Below, piece by piece: positions 1 to 8,679 of a stretch of 64,000 bases of DNA; within the stretch, counting starts at the first letter, position 1; every line of letters begins with the position of its first letter. The notes beneath the pieces were generated by a model. It was given only the letters and a program-made list of their open reading frames with translations. It was not told the DNA's origin and made no database searches. The stretch is from Burkholderiales bacterium (lineage in GTDB: Bacteria; Pseudomonadota; Gammaproteobacteria; Burkholderiales; Burkholderiaceae_C), in assembly GCA_026932235.1 (NCBI GenBank), contig JAIXKR010000010.1, positions 1-64,000 of the forward strand, given 5' to 3'. The position numbers and the translations under genes are program-made.

Positions 1-151
1 GGATGACCTCGGCGTAGAGCACCTCGACGTTGCTCAAGGCCAGCAGTGAGCCTGCCGCGGCGTCGGCAGGCTGCACCTGCGCCGACGCCTGCGCCTGTGT
101 CGCGGCCTGGCGCCGCGCCTCCACAACGGCCGATTCGCTGCTGTCCGTCAC
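1..151 (-). CDS. livF: Liv-type ABC transporter ATP-binding protein LivF (5' part only)
   Basis: Only the first 50 codons are inside the window; the gene runs off the left edge. Translation from a GTG at 149-151 gives a 37-residue alanine/glutamine-rich leader followed by LLALSNVEVLYAEVI, the usual beginning of a LivF ATPase (family knowledge: the second ATPase of HAAT importers). The GTG overlaps the TGA of the upstream substrate-binding gene by four bases (GTGA), so the two are translationally coupled and LivF is the last gene visible in this operon. No Walker motif is inside the window, so the call rests on the N-terminal sequence and the operon context. The leader is longer than usual for LivF, and a start further downstream is possible. 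Confidence 0.8.
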   Translation of the reverse strand, partial: MTDSSESAVVEARRQAATQAQASAQVQPADAAAGSLLALSNVEVLYAEVI

Positions 152-1374
152 CACTTCGGCACCGTGGGCACGGCCACGTCGCCGGCGGCCCGCACCACCT
201 TGCCGTCCTTCATCGTCGCCACGTTGACCTTGGCGCTGCCGGTGGGGAAGGGCGAGTCGACGCTGAAGTCCACGCCGGGCAGCAGCCCCATCAGCTCGGC
301 CGACGTGAACGGGGTGGCCAGCAGCGCGGCGTGCACGGCCTCGCCGGTCACCTTGTCAGCGCCTTTGGCCTTGACCGCGGCCTCGATCGCGCGCACCGCC
401 ACGATGGACTGGCCGAGGCCGATCATGGTCATGGCGTTCCAGCTCGACTTCAGACCGTGCTTGTCCTGCAGCATGCGGTAGAACTTGCGCGCCGTGGTGT
501 CGTCCTCGCTGGCGTCTGCGATGGCGCCGACCTCGAAGTCACCGGCGAAGCCGTTGGCGTCGCCCAGCGCACGCGACGACCCGGCCACGCCGTTGTGCAG
601 CGACAGCATGATCGGGATGTTCTTGCCCAGTGCCTGCAGCGCGCGCTTGGTGGCCACGGCCTGCGCGGTGTTGGTCTGGATGACGATCACGTCGGTGCCG
701 GCGTTGGCCAGGCGGCGCACCTGCAGCGTCAGGTCGGCCGGCTGCACCTCGGTCCAGATGGCCTCGACGAAGGTGGCCTTGTCGGGATGGGCCTTGGTGT
801 AGCTCTGCAGGCCCTTGGCCATGTCGGCGTAGGCCGGTGTGGCTTCGGAGGTGATGATCGCCACCTTCACCGGGCGCTTGCCGTCCAGCTTGGTGGCGCG
901 GAACCACTCCAGGAAGCCGGCAGCTTCGTGCGAATAGGTCGGGCGGATGTTGAGTGCCCACTGGCCGGGCTTCCAGCCGAAGCCGTAGGCGGCGGTGCCG
1001 AACAGCATCGGCACTTTGTCTTCCGGCAGCCGCTGCTGCAAGGCCGCCGCGTCCGGGCCGCCCAGGCCCAGCACCAGGGCGGGCTTGAGCTCGGCCTTGA
1101 TGCCGGGCCACAGGCTGGCCGTCTGCGCCACGTCGTAGCGCGTGTCGTAGGTCTTCATGGCGATGCGCACCTTGAGCTTCTCGCCGAACTCCTTGTTCCA
1201 CCAGTCGAGTACCGCCAGGCGGCCGCCCTGCATGTCGTTCATCACGTTGGCGTAGGGGCCGGCGAAATCGGCCAGCGCGGCCACGTTGATCGTGGTCTGG
1301 GCGTGCGCGGTGGTGCTCAGCAGCAGGCCGCAGGCGACAGCTGTGGCACAGGTCAGGAAGGGGCGTCGTTGCAT
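148..1374 (-). CDS. Periplasmic substrate-binding protein of a Liv-type ABC importer
   Basis: 408 aa. It starts with a signal peptide (MQRRPF, hydrophobic core, TTAHAQ cleavage region near residue 26), followed by a type I periplasmic binding fold (Peripla_BP_6 / ANF-receptor class) opening with INVAALADFAGPYA. It lies in an operon with LivM, LivH, LivG and LivF, so it should deliver a ligand to that importer. Family members bind branched amino acids, amides, aromatic acids or other acids. The acyl-CoA ligase in the operon suggests an organic acid here (inference). A GGAG ribosome site sits about nine bases before the ATG. It shows little resemblance to the two binding proteins at 59411-61865, so the two importers probably have different ligands. 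Confidence 0.88.
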   Translation of the reverse strand: MQRRPFLTCATAVACGLLLSTTAHAQTTINVAALADFAGPYANVMNDMQGGRLAVLDWWNKEFGEKLKVRIAMKTYDTRYDVAQTASLWPGIKAELKPALVLGLGGPDAAALQQRLPEDKVPMLFGTAAYGFGWKPGQWALNIRPTYSHEAAGFLEWFRATKLDGKRPVKVAIITSEATPAYADMAKGLQSYTKAHPDKATFVEAIWTEVQPADLTLQVRRLANAGTDVIVIQTNTAQAVATKRALQALGKNIPIMLSLHNGVAGSSRALGDANGFAGDFEVGAIADASEDDTTARKFYRMLQDKHGLKSSWNAMTMIGLGQSIVAVRAIEAAVKAKGADKVTGEAVHAALLATPFTSAELMGLLPGVDFSVDSPFPTGSAKVNVATMKDGKVVRAAGDVAVPTVPKW

Positions 1375-1428
1375 GGGGTTGTCTCCTCGGGAGTGCGGGT
1401 CGGGAAGCGTGGGTAGGGAAGCGCGGCT

Positions 1429-2481
1429 TCAGTGCGGGAAGGGCCAGAGTCGATAGGTCGCCTTGAAGATGTTCCAGCGGTGCATCAAGCCCTTGGGCTC
1501 GAGCAGAAGGAAACCGGTGATGACCAGACCCAGGAACACGTTCATGCTGGCGAACACGATGTCGCTGCTCAGGGCGGGGATGAACTCGATGAGATCGGGG
1601 CCCAGGGTGGTGATGCTCTCCTGCACGATGCGGATCAGCACCGTGCCGATGAGCGCGCCGACGATGGAGCCCAGTCCGCCGACGATCATCATGGCGATGA
1701 ACCAGATCGAGTTGAACAGCGTGAACTGGTCGACCGAGACGAAGCGGATCTGGTAGGCCCACAGTGCGCCGCCGATGCCGGCGTAGAAGGCGCCGAGCAC
1801 GAAGGCGCGGGCTTTGGTGCCGGGAACGTCGATGCCCATCATGCCGGCGGCCACGTCGTCGTCCCGCACCGCCACGAAGGCGCGGCCGTGCCGGCTGCGC
1901 AGGATGCCAAAGGCGCCGAAGACCATCACCGCGGTGCTGCACAGGAACAGGTGGTACAGCGCGCGGTCGCTGTCGAACACCAGCGGGCCCAGCCGCGCCG
2001 GTTCCAGGCTGAAGCCGTTGACGCCACCGAGCCACGACGAGGGCAGGTTCAGCACCACGAAGACGAACAGGAACTGCGCGGCGATGGTGGTCAGCGCGAG
2101 GTAGAAACCCTTGATGCGCGCGGCCGTCAGCCCGAAGGCCCAGCCGGCCAGCGCCGCCAACAGACCGCCCACCGGCACGGCGACCCAGAACGGCAGGCCG
2201 AACTTGACTTCGACGACGCTGGCGCCGTAGGCACCCACGCCCATGAAGGCGGCCTGGCCGAGGTTGATCTGGCCGGCGTAGCCGGTGGTGATCTGCAGCC
2301 CGACCACGACGATGGAGGTGACCAGCATCAGGTTGGCCACCGCCACCAGCCGCGGCGAAGCCAGCCAGGGGTAGAGCAGCAGCGCGGCACCGAACAGCGC
2401 CAGGGCCAGCCACTGTGCTCGAGTGCGGACCAGCGCGCTGTCGTGGGCGTAGCTGGTGGAGAAGATGCCGGAGGGGTCCAT
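1429..2481 (-). CDS. livM: ABC transporter permease LivM
   Basis: 350 aa, a strongly hydrophobic multi-pass membrane protein of the LivM family. Family landmarks are visible: NLMLVTSIVVVGLQ, GYAGQINLGQAAFMGVGAYG, and the EAA-like cytoplasmic loop around RDDDVAAGMMGID. I chose the ATG at 2479-2481 (MDPSGIFSTS). The open frame extends upstream, but that stretch is arginine-rich and overlaps livH, so it is a shadow. Five bases separate it from livH. With LivH it forms the translocation channel. The C-terminal motif FLLLEPKGLMHRW is typical of LivM. Confidence 0.92.
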   Translation of the reverse strand: MDPSGIFSTSYAHDSALVRTRAQWLALALFGAALLLYPWLASPRLVAVANLMLVTSIVVVGLQITTGYAGQINLGQAAFMGVGAYGASVVEVKFGLPFWVAVPVGGLLAALAGWAFGLTAARIKGFYLALTTIAAQFLFVFVVLNLPSSWLGGVNGFSLEPARLGPLVFDSDRALYHLFLCSTAVMVFGAFGILRSRHGRAFVAVRDDDVAAGMMGIDVPGTKARAFVLGAFYAGIGGALWAYQIRFVSVDQFTLFNSIWFIAMMIVGGLGSIVGALIGTVLIRIVQESITTLGPDLIEFIPALSSDIVFASMNVFLGLVITGFLLLEPKGLMHRWNIFKATYRLWPFPH

Positions 2482-2486
2482 GGGTT

Positions 2487-3374
2487 TCAGACTCTTTCGA
2501 TGCGCTTCCAGCCGAACATGCCGGTGGGCCGGACGATGAGCACGACCAGCATGAAGACGTAGGGCACCACCGCCGCGGCGTTGCCGCCGATCAGCGGGTC
2601 GATGTAGGCGGCGGTCAGGCCCTGCACGACGCCGACGATGATGCCGGCCAGCAGCAGCCCGCCGATCGACTCCAGCCCGGCCAGCAGCGCGACGGGCAGT
2701 GCCGCGAAACCGATCTCGGACGACAGAAAGGTCAGCGACTTGCCGCTCAGGTAGACCATCGAGGTGATGACCGACAGCACGCCGCCCAGTGCCCAGGCGA
2801 AGGCGATCGAACGGCGTACGCTGATGCCCATGGCGAGTGCGATCTGGTGGTCCTCGGCCACCGCCGACATGGCCAGGCCGGCACGGCTGCGGTTGAAGAA
2901 CCAGTGCAGACCGGCGGCGCAGACCACGGCGATGATGCCACCGGCGGCCAGCGAGCGCGGCACGATCAGCTCGCCGAAGATCAGCGGCGCGAGCGGAATG
3001 ATGGCCGGGAACTGGCGTTCCTGCGGGCCCCAGATCAGCAGCACCAGGCCGCGCATCAGGATCAGCAGGCCGATGGTGACCATGATCATCGAGAACACCG
3101 ACTCGCCGATCAGGCGGCGGAACAGCAGGCGTTCGATGGCCAGGCCGATGAGCACCGAGATCGCCAGCGCCACGCCGATGCCCACGGCCGGGTGCATGCC
3201 GCGCGACTGCACGGCCCACCAGACCAGGAAGGCACCGACGACCAGCATCTCACCGACCGCCATGTTGAAGACCTTGCTGGCGCGGTAGATGACGACGAAG
3301 CCCATCGCCACCAGCGAGTACAGCAGGCCGAGCAAGGCGCCGTTGAGCGCGTAGTTGAAGAACTCGATGATCAT
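2487..3374 (-). CDS. livH: ABC transporter permease LivH
   Basis: 295 aa integral membrane protein of the LivH family. It opens with FFNYALNGALLGLLYSL, continues with VIYRASKVFNMAVGEM, and ends in the common MFGWKRIERV tail. The ATG at 3372-3374 overlaps the TGA of the upstream acyl-CoA ligase (ATGA, four bases), which fixes the start and indicates translational coupling. It partners with LivM downstream. A paralogue lies at 62943-63815, also directly after an acyl-CoA ligase. Confidence 0.93.
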   Translation of the reverse strand: MIIEFFNYALNGALLGLLYSLVAMGFVVIYRASKVFNMAVGEMLVVGAFLVWWAVQSRGMHPAVGIGVALAISVLIGLAIERLLFRRLIGESVFSMIMVTIGLLILMRGLVLLIWGPQERQFPAIIPLAPLIFGELIVPRSLAAGGIIAVVCAAGLHWFFNRSRAGLAMSAVAEDHQIALAMGISVRRSIAFAWALGGVLSVITSMVYLSGKSLTFLSSEIGFAALPVALLAGLESIGGLLLAGIIVGVVQGLTAAYIDPLIGGNAAAVVPYVFMLVVLIVRPTGMFGWKRIERV

Positions 3375-5392
3375 CGCGGGCCGGCCTTGGTGATGTCGGT
3401 GGCGGTCACGGTGGCGCGCAGCACGCCCTGGCGACCGTCCTGGTAGGTGATGGCGATGGCGCAATCGATGTCTTCCGCACCCGCGTACAGGCCTTCGATC
3501 AGCGCCTTGTAGCGCTGCTCCAGGAACTCGCGACGCAGCTTGCGCGTGCGCGTGAGCTCGCCCTCGTCGGCGTCCAGCTCTTTCGGGAAGTTGGCGAAGC
3601 GCACGACGCGCGAACCCTCGGGCAGCAAGGTGTTGATGCGCGCGATCTCGTCGCGCACCAGGGCGCGGATCTCGGGCCTTTGCGACAGGTCGGTAAAGGT
3701 GGAGAACGCGATGCGGCGCTCCTCGGCCCAGCGTGCGGCCACACCCATGTCGATGTTGATCAGTGCGCCGACCCAGGGCCGGGTGGCGTCGCCGAGCACC
3801 ATCACGTCCTTGATGAAGGGCGAGAAGCGCAGCCGCGTCTCGATGAACTGCGGCGGGTAGGGGTGGCCGCTGGCCAGCTTGACCAGGTGCTCGACACGGT
3901 CGAGAAACACGATCTCGCCGCGCTCGGTGCGGCGCACCGCGTCGCCGCTGGCGAACCAGCCATCGCGGTCGAGCGCCGCGGTCTTGTCGGGCTTGTGCCA
4001 GTAGCCCAGGAAGCCGGTGCCGCCGCGCAGCAGCAGTTCGCCGCCGGCCTCGATGCGGGCCTCCAGCGGCGCGCCGAAGGCGGGGTCCACGTCGAGCAGC
4101 GGGCCCACGGTTTCGAGGTCGTAGCGCTCGCCGCGGTGACCGGCGATGAGCCCGAACTCCGAGCAGCCGTAGATGTTGCGCAGCGGCACGCCCAGGGCAT
4201 GGAAGAGGCGGAACACGTCGGGCGCCATCGCCGTGCCGCCGGATACCGCGATCTTGGAACGCAGGAAGCCGAACTGGTCGCGCACGGCATGCAGCGTCAG
4301 CAGCTCGGCCAGCGGCAGCAGCAGCCGCGACAGCGCAGGCGCCGGCCGGCCTTCGAGCCTGGCCACGTGCACATCGTGGCCGATGCGCACGCCCCAGCGG
4401 TAGAGGCCGCGCGCCAGGCTGCCTGCGTGCAGCATGCGGGCCTCGATGGTGGCGGCGATGCTTTCCCACTGGCGCGGGCCGAACAGCACCATGTGCGGCG
4501 CCAGCTCGCGCAGGTTGGGCAGCACCTGGTCGGGCCCCTCGGGGAAGTTGACCACCAGCGGCAGCGTCAGCCCCAGCGTCACGCCCAGCAGCTGCTCGGT
4601 GATCCAGGCCAGCGGCGTGTACGACAGGTATTCCATGCCGGGCTCGATCGGCAGCGCGCTGCGCATGCGCTCGGCGTTGTCGATCAACCAGCGGTGGCTG
4701 ATCATCACGCCCTTGGGCTTGCTGGTCGTGCCCGAGGTGTAGGTCAACAGCGCCAGGTCGTCGAGGCCTCCGGCCTCGACCTCGCGTTCGAAGCGCTGCG
4801 GGTGGCGGCGGTGCTCTTCGCGGCCCGCCGCCAGCAGGGTGTCGAAGGCGTGCAGCAGGTCGTGGCGGTACGACCACATGCCCGAGTCATCCCAGTAGCC
4901 GATGCCGAGGATCTCCGGCAGGCGGGGCGCCACCGCCAGCGCCTTGTCGACCTGCTCCTGGTCCTGGGCGAAGATGAACCTGGCGCCCGAGTCCTCGCAC
5001 AAGTAGTGCAGTTCCTCGCCGGTGGCGTCGGGATAGACCGACACCGTCTTGGCGCCCAGCGACTGGGCCGCGAACACGGCCCAGTAGTGCTCGGGCTCGT
5101 TCTCGCCGATCACGACCGCGGTGTCGCCCCGTGCGAGGCCCAGCGCAGCGGCGCCCAGGGCGATGCCGCGCACCTGCTCCAGCACGTGGGCGAAGTCGTA
5201 CTCGCGCCAGATGCCCTTGCGCTTGACGCGCTGGGCCAGCCGCCCCGGCTGCGTGCGGGCGTGCGCCAGCAGCGTCTGCGGCAGGGTGCGCAGCGCGACG
5301 CCGCTGGCGGCAGCGGTGCTCGCCCGCGCCGTCGCCGCCGGCGCGGGTGGCGCAGCCTGCTTGTTGGTGAGGGCCGTCATGCCGGTGCTCAT
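3371..5392 (-). CDS. Long-chain fatty acyl-CoA ligase (AMP-forming) nested in a Liv operon
   Basis: 673 aa member of the AMP-binding (ANL) superfamily, of the large FadD15/FACS-like type. The ATP-binding P-loop is YTSGTTSKPKG at residues 218-228, with Ser in place of the usual Gly after TT. A second ANL landmark is GYWHKPDKTAALDRDGWFASGD. The protein forms acyl-CoA from a carboxylic acid, ATP and CoA, probably at the inner face of the membrane. The gene lies between livG and livH with ATGA overlaps on both sides (5389-5392 and 3371-3374), so uptake and activation are translated together. The first about 35 residues are Ala/Thr-rich and poorly conserved-looking. The length suggests a long-chain or bulky substrate, but specificity cannot be read. 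Confidence 0.9.
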   Translation of the reverse strand: MSTGMTALTNKQAAPPAPAATARASTAAASGVALRTLPQTLLAHARTQPGRLAQRVKRKGIWREYDFAHVLEQVRGIALGAAALGLARGDTAVVIGENEPEHYWAVFAAQSLGAKTVSVYPDATGEELHYLCEDSGARFIFAQDQEQVDKALAVAPRLPEILGIGYWDDSGMWSYRHDLLHAFDTLLAAGREEHRRHPQRFEREVEAGGLDDLALLTYTSGTTSKPKGVMISHRWLIDNAERMRSALPIEPGMEYLSYTPLAWITEQLLGVTLGLTLPLVVNFPEGPDQVLPNLRELAPHMVLFGPRQWESIAATIEARMLHAGSLARGLYRWGVRIGHDVHVARLEGRPAPALSRLLLPLAELLTLHAVRDQFGFLRSKIAVSGGTAMAPDVFRLFHALGVPLRNIYGCSEFGLIAGHRGERYDLETVGPLLDVDPAFGAPLEARIEAGGELLLRGGTGFLGYWHKPDKTAALDRDGWFASGDAVRRTERGEIVFLDRVEHLVKLASGHPYPPQFIETRLRFSPFIKDVMVLGDATRPWVGALINIDMGVAARWAEERRIAFSTFTDLSQRPEIRALVRDEIARINTLLPEGSRVVRFANFPKELDADEGELTRTRKLRREFLEQRYKALIEGLYAGAEDIDCAIAITYQDGRQGVLRATVTATDITKAGPR

Positions 5393-6189
5393 GCCGCCGC
5401 ACCCAGGTAGGCCTGAATCACGGCCGGGTCGGCCTGCACCTGGGCCGGTGTGGCGTCGGCGATCTTGCGCCCGAAGTCGAGCACGGCCACGCGGTCGGCC
5501 AGGTCCATCACCACGCCCATGTCGTGCTCGACCAGCACCACGGGGATGCGCTTGGCCTCGCGCACGTCGATGACGAAACGGGCCAGGTCTTCCTTCTCCT
5601 CGGTGTTCATGCCGGCCATGGGTTCGTCCATCAGCAGCACCCTGGGTTCCATGGCCAGCGCGCGGCCGAGGTCCACGCGCTTGCGCAATCCGTAGCCGAG
5701 GGAGCCCACCGGCTGGTGGCGGATGTTCTCGATCTCCAGGAACTCGATGATGTTCTCGGCCACCTCGCGGTGGCGGGCTTCCTCGCGCTGTGTCCAGGGG
5801 AAGTAGAGGAAGGCTTGGGCGAGACTGGAACGCATGTGGCTGAAGCGCCCGATCAGGATGTTGTCGAGTACGCTCATGTTGGAGAATAGGTGCGTGCCCT
5901 GGAAGGTGCGCACCACGCCGTCGCGAGCGATGGCATGCACGGCCCGGCCCAGCAGATCGCGGCCTTCGTACTGCACGCGGCCCTGCTGCGGGCGGTAGAA
6001 GCCGCTCAGCACGTTGAGCAGCGAGCTCTTGCCGGCACCGTTGGGGCCGATGATGGCCAGCATCTCGTCGGGCCGGACCTCGATGCTGACATCGGACAGT
6101 GCGGTGACACCACCGAAGCGCAGCGTGACGCCCTCGGCGCGGAGAACGGGCGCGGCACTGACCGCGCCGGTCGTGGCGGGTTTGGGCAT
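5389..6189 (-). CDS. livG: ABC transporter ATP-binding protein LivG
   Basis: 266 aa ABC ATPase of the LivG type. Visible motifs are Walker A GPNGAGKS (residues 48-55), Q-loop in RTFQGTHLF, a degenerate signature LGYGLRKRVDLGRA in place of LSYGxQ, Walker B VLLMDEP, and the H-loop VEHD. The start is the ATG at 6187-6189 (MPKPATTG); the open frame upstream is a low-complexity shadow. It lies two bases after the acyl-CoA dehydrogenase gene and overlaps the ligase start by four bases. It powers the LivHM importer together with LivF. Confidence 0.94.
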   Translation of the reverse strand: MPKPATTGAVSAAPVLRAEGVTLRFGGVTALSDVSIEVRPDEMLAIIGPNGAGKSSLLNVLSGFYRPQQGRVQYEGRDLLGRAVHAIARDGVVRTFQGTHLFSNMSVLDNILIGRFSHMRSSLAQAFLYFPWTQREEARHREVAENIIEFLEIENIRHQPVGSLGYGLRKRVDLGRALAMEPRVLLMDEPMAGMNTEEKEDLARFVIDVREAKRIPVVLVEHDMGVVMDLADRVAVLDFGRKIADATPAQVQADPAVIQAYLGAAA

Positions 6190-6191
6190 GG

Positions 6192-7352
6192 TCAGGAAAA
6201 GGCGTTGAGCCCGGTGAGGGCGCGGCCGATGATGAGTTTCTGGATCTCGGTCGTGCCGTCCGGGATGGTCATCATGCGGGCGTTGCGGAATAGCAGCTCG
6301 ACGCCGAAATCCTTGGTGATGCCGTTGCCGCCGTGGATCTGCACCGCCTTGGAGGCCACGTCGACCGCGATCTCGGTGGCGTGGCACTTGGCCATTGCGC
6401 TTTCGACCTCGCAGCGCACGCCGTGGTCGATCAGGTTGAAGGCGCGATAGACCAGCAGCTTGGCGGCGTCGAGTTCGATCGCGGCCTCGGCCAGCATGCC
6501 CTGGATGAGCTGGTGGGCGCCGATCGGCTTGCCGTGCTGGCGGCGCTCCTTGGCATAGGCCACCGCCTTGTCGAGCGCGGCCTGGGCGATCCCCACGGAG
6601 GTCAGGCCGACCATCGGCCGCGCCTTCTCGAACAGCACCAGCGTGTTCTTCAGCCCGGCGCCGGGCGCGATCATCATGTTGCCGGCGGGCACGCGCACGT
6701 TGTCGAAGAACAGCTGCGCGGTCGAGGTGCTGTTCAGGCCCAGCTTGTCGATGTTGCGGCTCTCGTAGCCGTGCTCGGCGCGGTCGACCAGGATCATCGA
6801 CAGGCCCTTGGCGCCATCGTCCGACGTGCGCACGATCACCATGCAAAAGTCGGAGTAATGGCCGTTGGAGATCCAGGTCTTCTCGCCGGTGACGACGTAG
6901 TGGTCACCGTCCTGCTTCGCGCGGCAGGTCACCTCGGCCACGTTGGAGCCGACGCCGGGCTCGCTGATGCCGCTGCAGGCGATGATCTCGGCGCGCAGCA
7001 TGCGCGGCAGATACTTGTCGCGCATCGCCTCGTTCGTGCAGACCTCGAGCGAATAGGCGCCGAGCTGCTGGATCAGCAGCGAGATCGCGACGTCGCCCGA
7101 GACGCGCGCGAGTTGCTCGTACATCAGCGCATAGGTCAGCCAGGGCATGCCCATGCCGCCGTGCTTCTCGGCGATGATGCCGTTGCCGCCCATGCCGTAG
7201 GGCAGCATGAGCTGGAAGATCTCCAGCATGCGCTCCTTCTCGATCAGCTTGTCGGGCTGATAGCGCTGCACGATGGGGCGTAGCTTGGTCTCGAGGAAGC
7301 GGTTGAAGCCCTCGACGGCCAGGCGTTGTTCTTCGGTGGGCAGGAAGTTCAT
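6192..7352 (-). CDS. Acyl-CoA dehydrogenase
   Basis: 386 aa, normal length for the FAD-dependent acyl-CoA dehydrogenase family. It has the three usual domains. Landmarks are SGISEPGVGSN in the flavin/substrate region, VTGEKTWISNG in the beta domain, and VQIHGGNGITKDF plus GTTEIQKLIIGRALTG at the C-terminus. The residue at the medium-chain catalytic Glu site (IYEGT in MCAD) is Asp here (IPDGT), so the base may lie elsewhere or the activity may differ. It introduces an alpha-beta double bond into an acyl-CoA and passes electrons to ETF. It lies in the same operon as the importer and the ligase. The ATG at 7350-7352 was chosen over a long shadow extension. Confidence 0.9.
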   Translation of the reverse strand: MNFLPTEEQRLAVEGFNRFLETKLRPIVQRYQPDKLIEKERMLEIFQLMLPYGMGGNGIIAEKHGGMGMPWLTYALMYEQLARVSGDVAISLLIQQLGAYSLEVCTNEAMRDKYLPRMLRAEIIACSGISEPGVGSNVAEVTCRAKQDGDHYVVTGEKTWISNGHYSDFCMVIVRTSDDGAKGLSMILVDRAEHGYESRNIDKLGLNSTSTAQLFFDNVRVPAGNMMIAPGAGLKNTLVLFEKARPMVGLTSVGIAQAALDKAVAYAKERRQHGKPIGAHQLIQGMLAEAAIELDAAKLLVYRAFNLIDHGVRCEVESAMAKCHATEIAVDVASKAVQIHGGNGITKDFGVELLFRNARMMTIPDGTTEIQKLIIGRALTGLNAFS

Positions 7353-7396
7353 TCGATGGGACCAGTGCGGTGGACTCGGGATGGTGGGTGCCGGCG

Positions 7397-8647
7397 TCAG
7401 CGGCCGAGGATGGTGATGGCGCAGACCGCTTCCTCGATGCCGAACAGGCCGCCACCGTTTTCGGCGATCGCCAGCCGTGCACCCCGCACCTGGCGCGGGC
7501 CGGCCTCGCCGCGCAACTGCATGACGAGTTCGTGCAACTGGCCGATGCCGGTGGCACCGATCGGGTGGCCCTTGGATTCCAGCCCGCCCGAGGTGTTGAT
7601 CGGGATATGGCCGCCCAGCGTGGTCGCACCGCTTTCGGCCAGCGCGCCGCCGGCGCCGAACTCGCAGAAGCCCAGGTTCTCGGACTGCACGATCTCGCCG
7701 ATCGCGGTGGCGTCGTGCACCTCGGCCACCGAAATGTCCTTCGGCGCGACGCCGGCGCGCTCGTAGGCCAGCTTCGAAGCCTTGACCGTGATGTGGTGGC
7801 CCACGTCCTCGGGCCGGCGCGTCGAGCCGGTGGCGACCACCGAGGCGAGCACGCGGATGGCACGCCGCCGGTGGGTCAGGCGCGCAAGCACCGCCTCGGA
7901 GCAGACGATGGCGGCCGCGGCGCCGTCGCTGATGGGCGCGCACATCGGCAGCGTCAGCGGATAGGTGATGGGCGGGGCGGCGAGGATCTCGTCGATGGTG
8001 TACGTGTTGCGGTACTGGGCCAGCGGGTTGTGTGCCGAGTGGCCGTGGTTCTTGGCCGCCACTGCGGCGAACTGCCGCTGTGTGGTGCCGAACTCGCGCA
8101 TGTGAAAGCGCCCGAAGGCGGCGTAGATGTCCATGAACAGGCTGTACGGCGCCTTCGACGTGCTGCCCTCGGGAGGGTCGATGCCGTGGCCCATCGCCAG
8201 CAGCGTGTTCTTGTTGGCATCCGTCGTCTGCAAGTCCCAGGCGCCGTCGAAGACGCTGAACATCCTGGCCTTGTCGGTGCAGAACATCTTCTCGGCGCCG
8301 ACGGCCAGCGCCACGTCCACCTCGCCGGCGCGCACCGCCTGCACGGCCAGGTTGAACGCCGAACTGGCGCTCGCGCAGGCATTCTCCAGGTTGAAGACGG
8401 GGATGCCCTCGATGCCGAGCGGGCGCAGCGCGATCTGGCCGCGCACCATTGTCTGGCCTTCGAGCACGCCCTGGGTCGCGTTGGAGAAGTAGGCGGCCTG
8501 GATGTCACCCACGGCGAGGCCGGCGTCGGCCAGCGCGGCCGTCACGGCGTCGGCCGTGAGCTGCTTGATGCTGCGGTCGAGGAACTTGCCGGTAGGCGTC
8601 ATGCCGATGCCGGCGACGAAGGCGGAAGGGCGGTGGGACGCGTTCAT
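7397..8647 (-). CDS. SCP-x / lipid-transfer-protein type thiolase
   Basis: 416 aa thiolase-superfamily protein. The nucleophilic Cys is in the NACASASSAF block, a His-containing block reads EVHDATAIGE, and a second conserved block is TSGGLESKGHPIGATG. The HD-x-x pattern instead of the NEAF of classical thiolases places it in the SCP-x/SCP2-thiolase group. That family cleaves 3-ketoacyl-CoAs, often 2-methyl-branched or sterol-derived ones. It should carry out the CoA-dependent cleavage step for this operon. A paralogue is at 14130-15314 in the divergent arm. The C-terminus ends without an SCP2 sterol-carrier domain. Confidence 0.87.
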   Translation of the reverse strand: MNASHRPSAFVAGIGMTPTGKFLDRSIKQLTADAVTAALADAGLAVGDIQAAYFSNATQGVLEGQTMVRGQIALRPLGIEGIPVFNLENACASASSAFNLAVQAVRAGEVDVALAVGAEKMFCTDKARMFSVFDGAWDLQTTDANKNTLLAMGHGIDPPEGSTSKAPYSLFMDIYAAFGRFHMREFGTTQRQFAAVAAKNHGHSAHNPLAQYRNTYTIDEILAAPPITYPLTLPMCAPISDGAAAAIVCSEAVLARLTHRRRAIRVLASVVATGSTRRPEDVGHHITVKASKLAYERAGVAPKDISVAEVHDATAIGEIVQSENLGFCEFGAGGALAESGATTLGGHIPINTSGGLESKGHPIGATGIGQLHELVMQLRGEAGPRQVRGARLAIAENGGGLFGIEEAVCAITILGR

Positions 8648-8679
8648 GTCGTGCGTGGTTCCTTGGGTTGGGCGGCGCG

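Noticed and set aside
46..1416. Long plus-strand open frame opposite the substrate-binding gene
   Set aside because: Rich in His, Gly, Arg and Ala with no domain; it is the antisense shadow of a well-supported signal-peptide protein. The same applies to most long opposite-strand frames in this GC-rich DNA.
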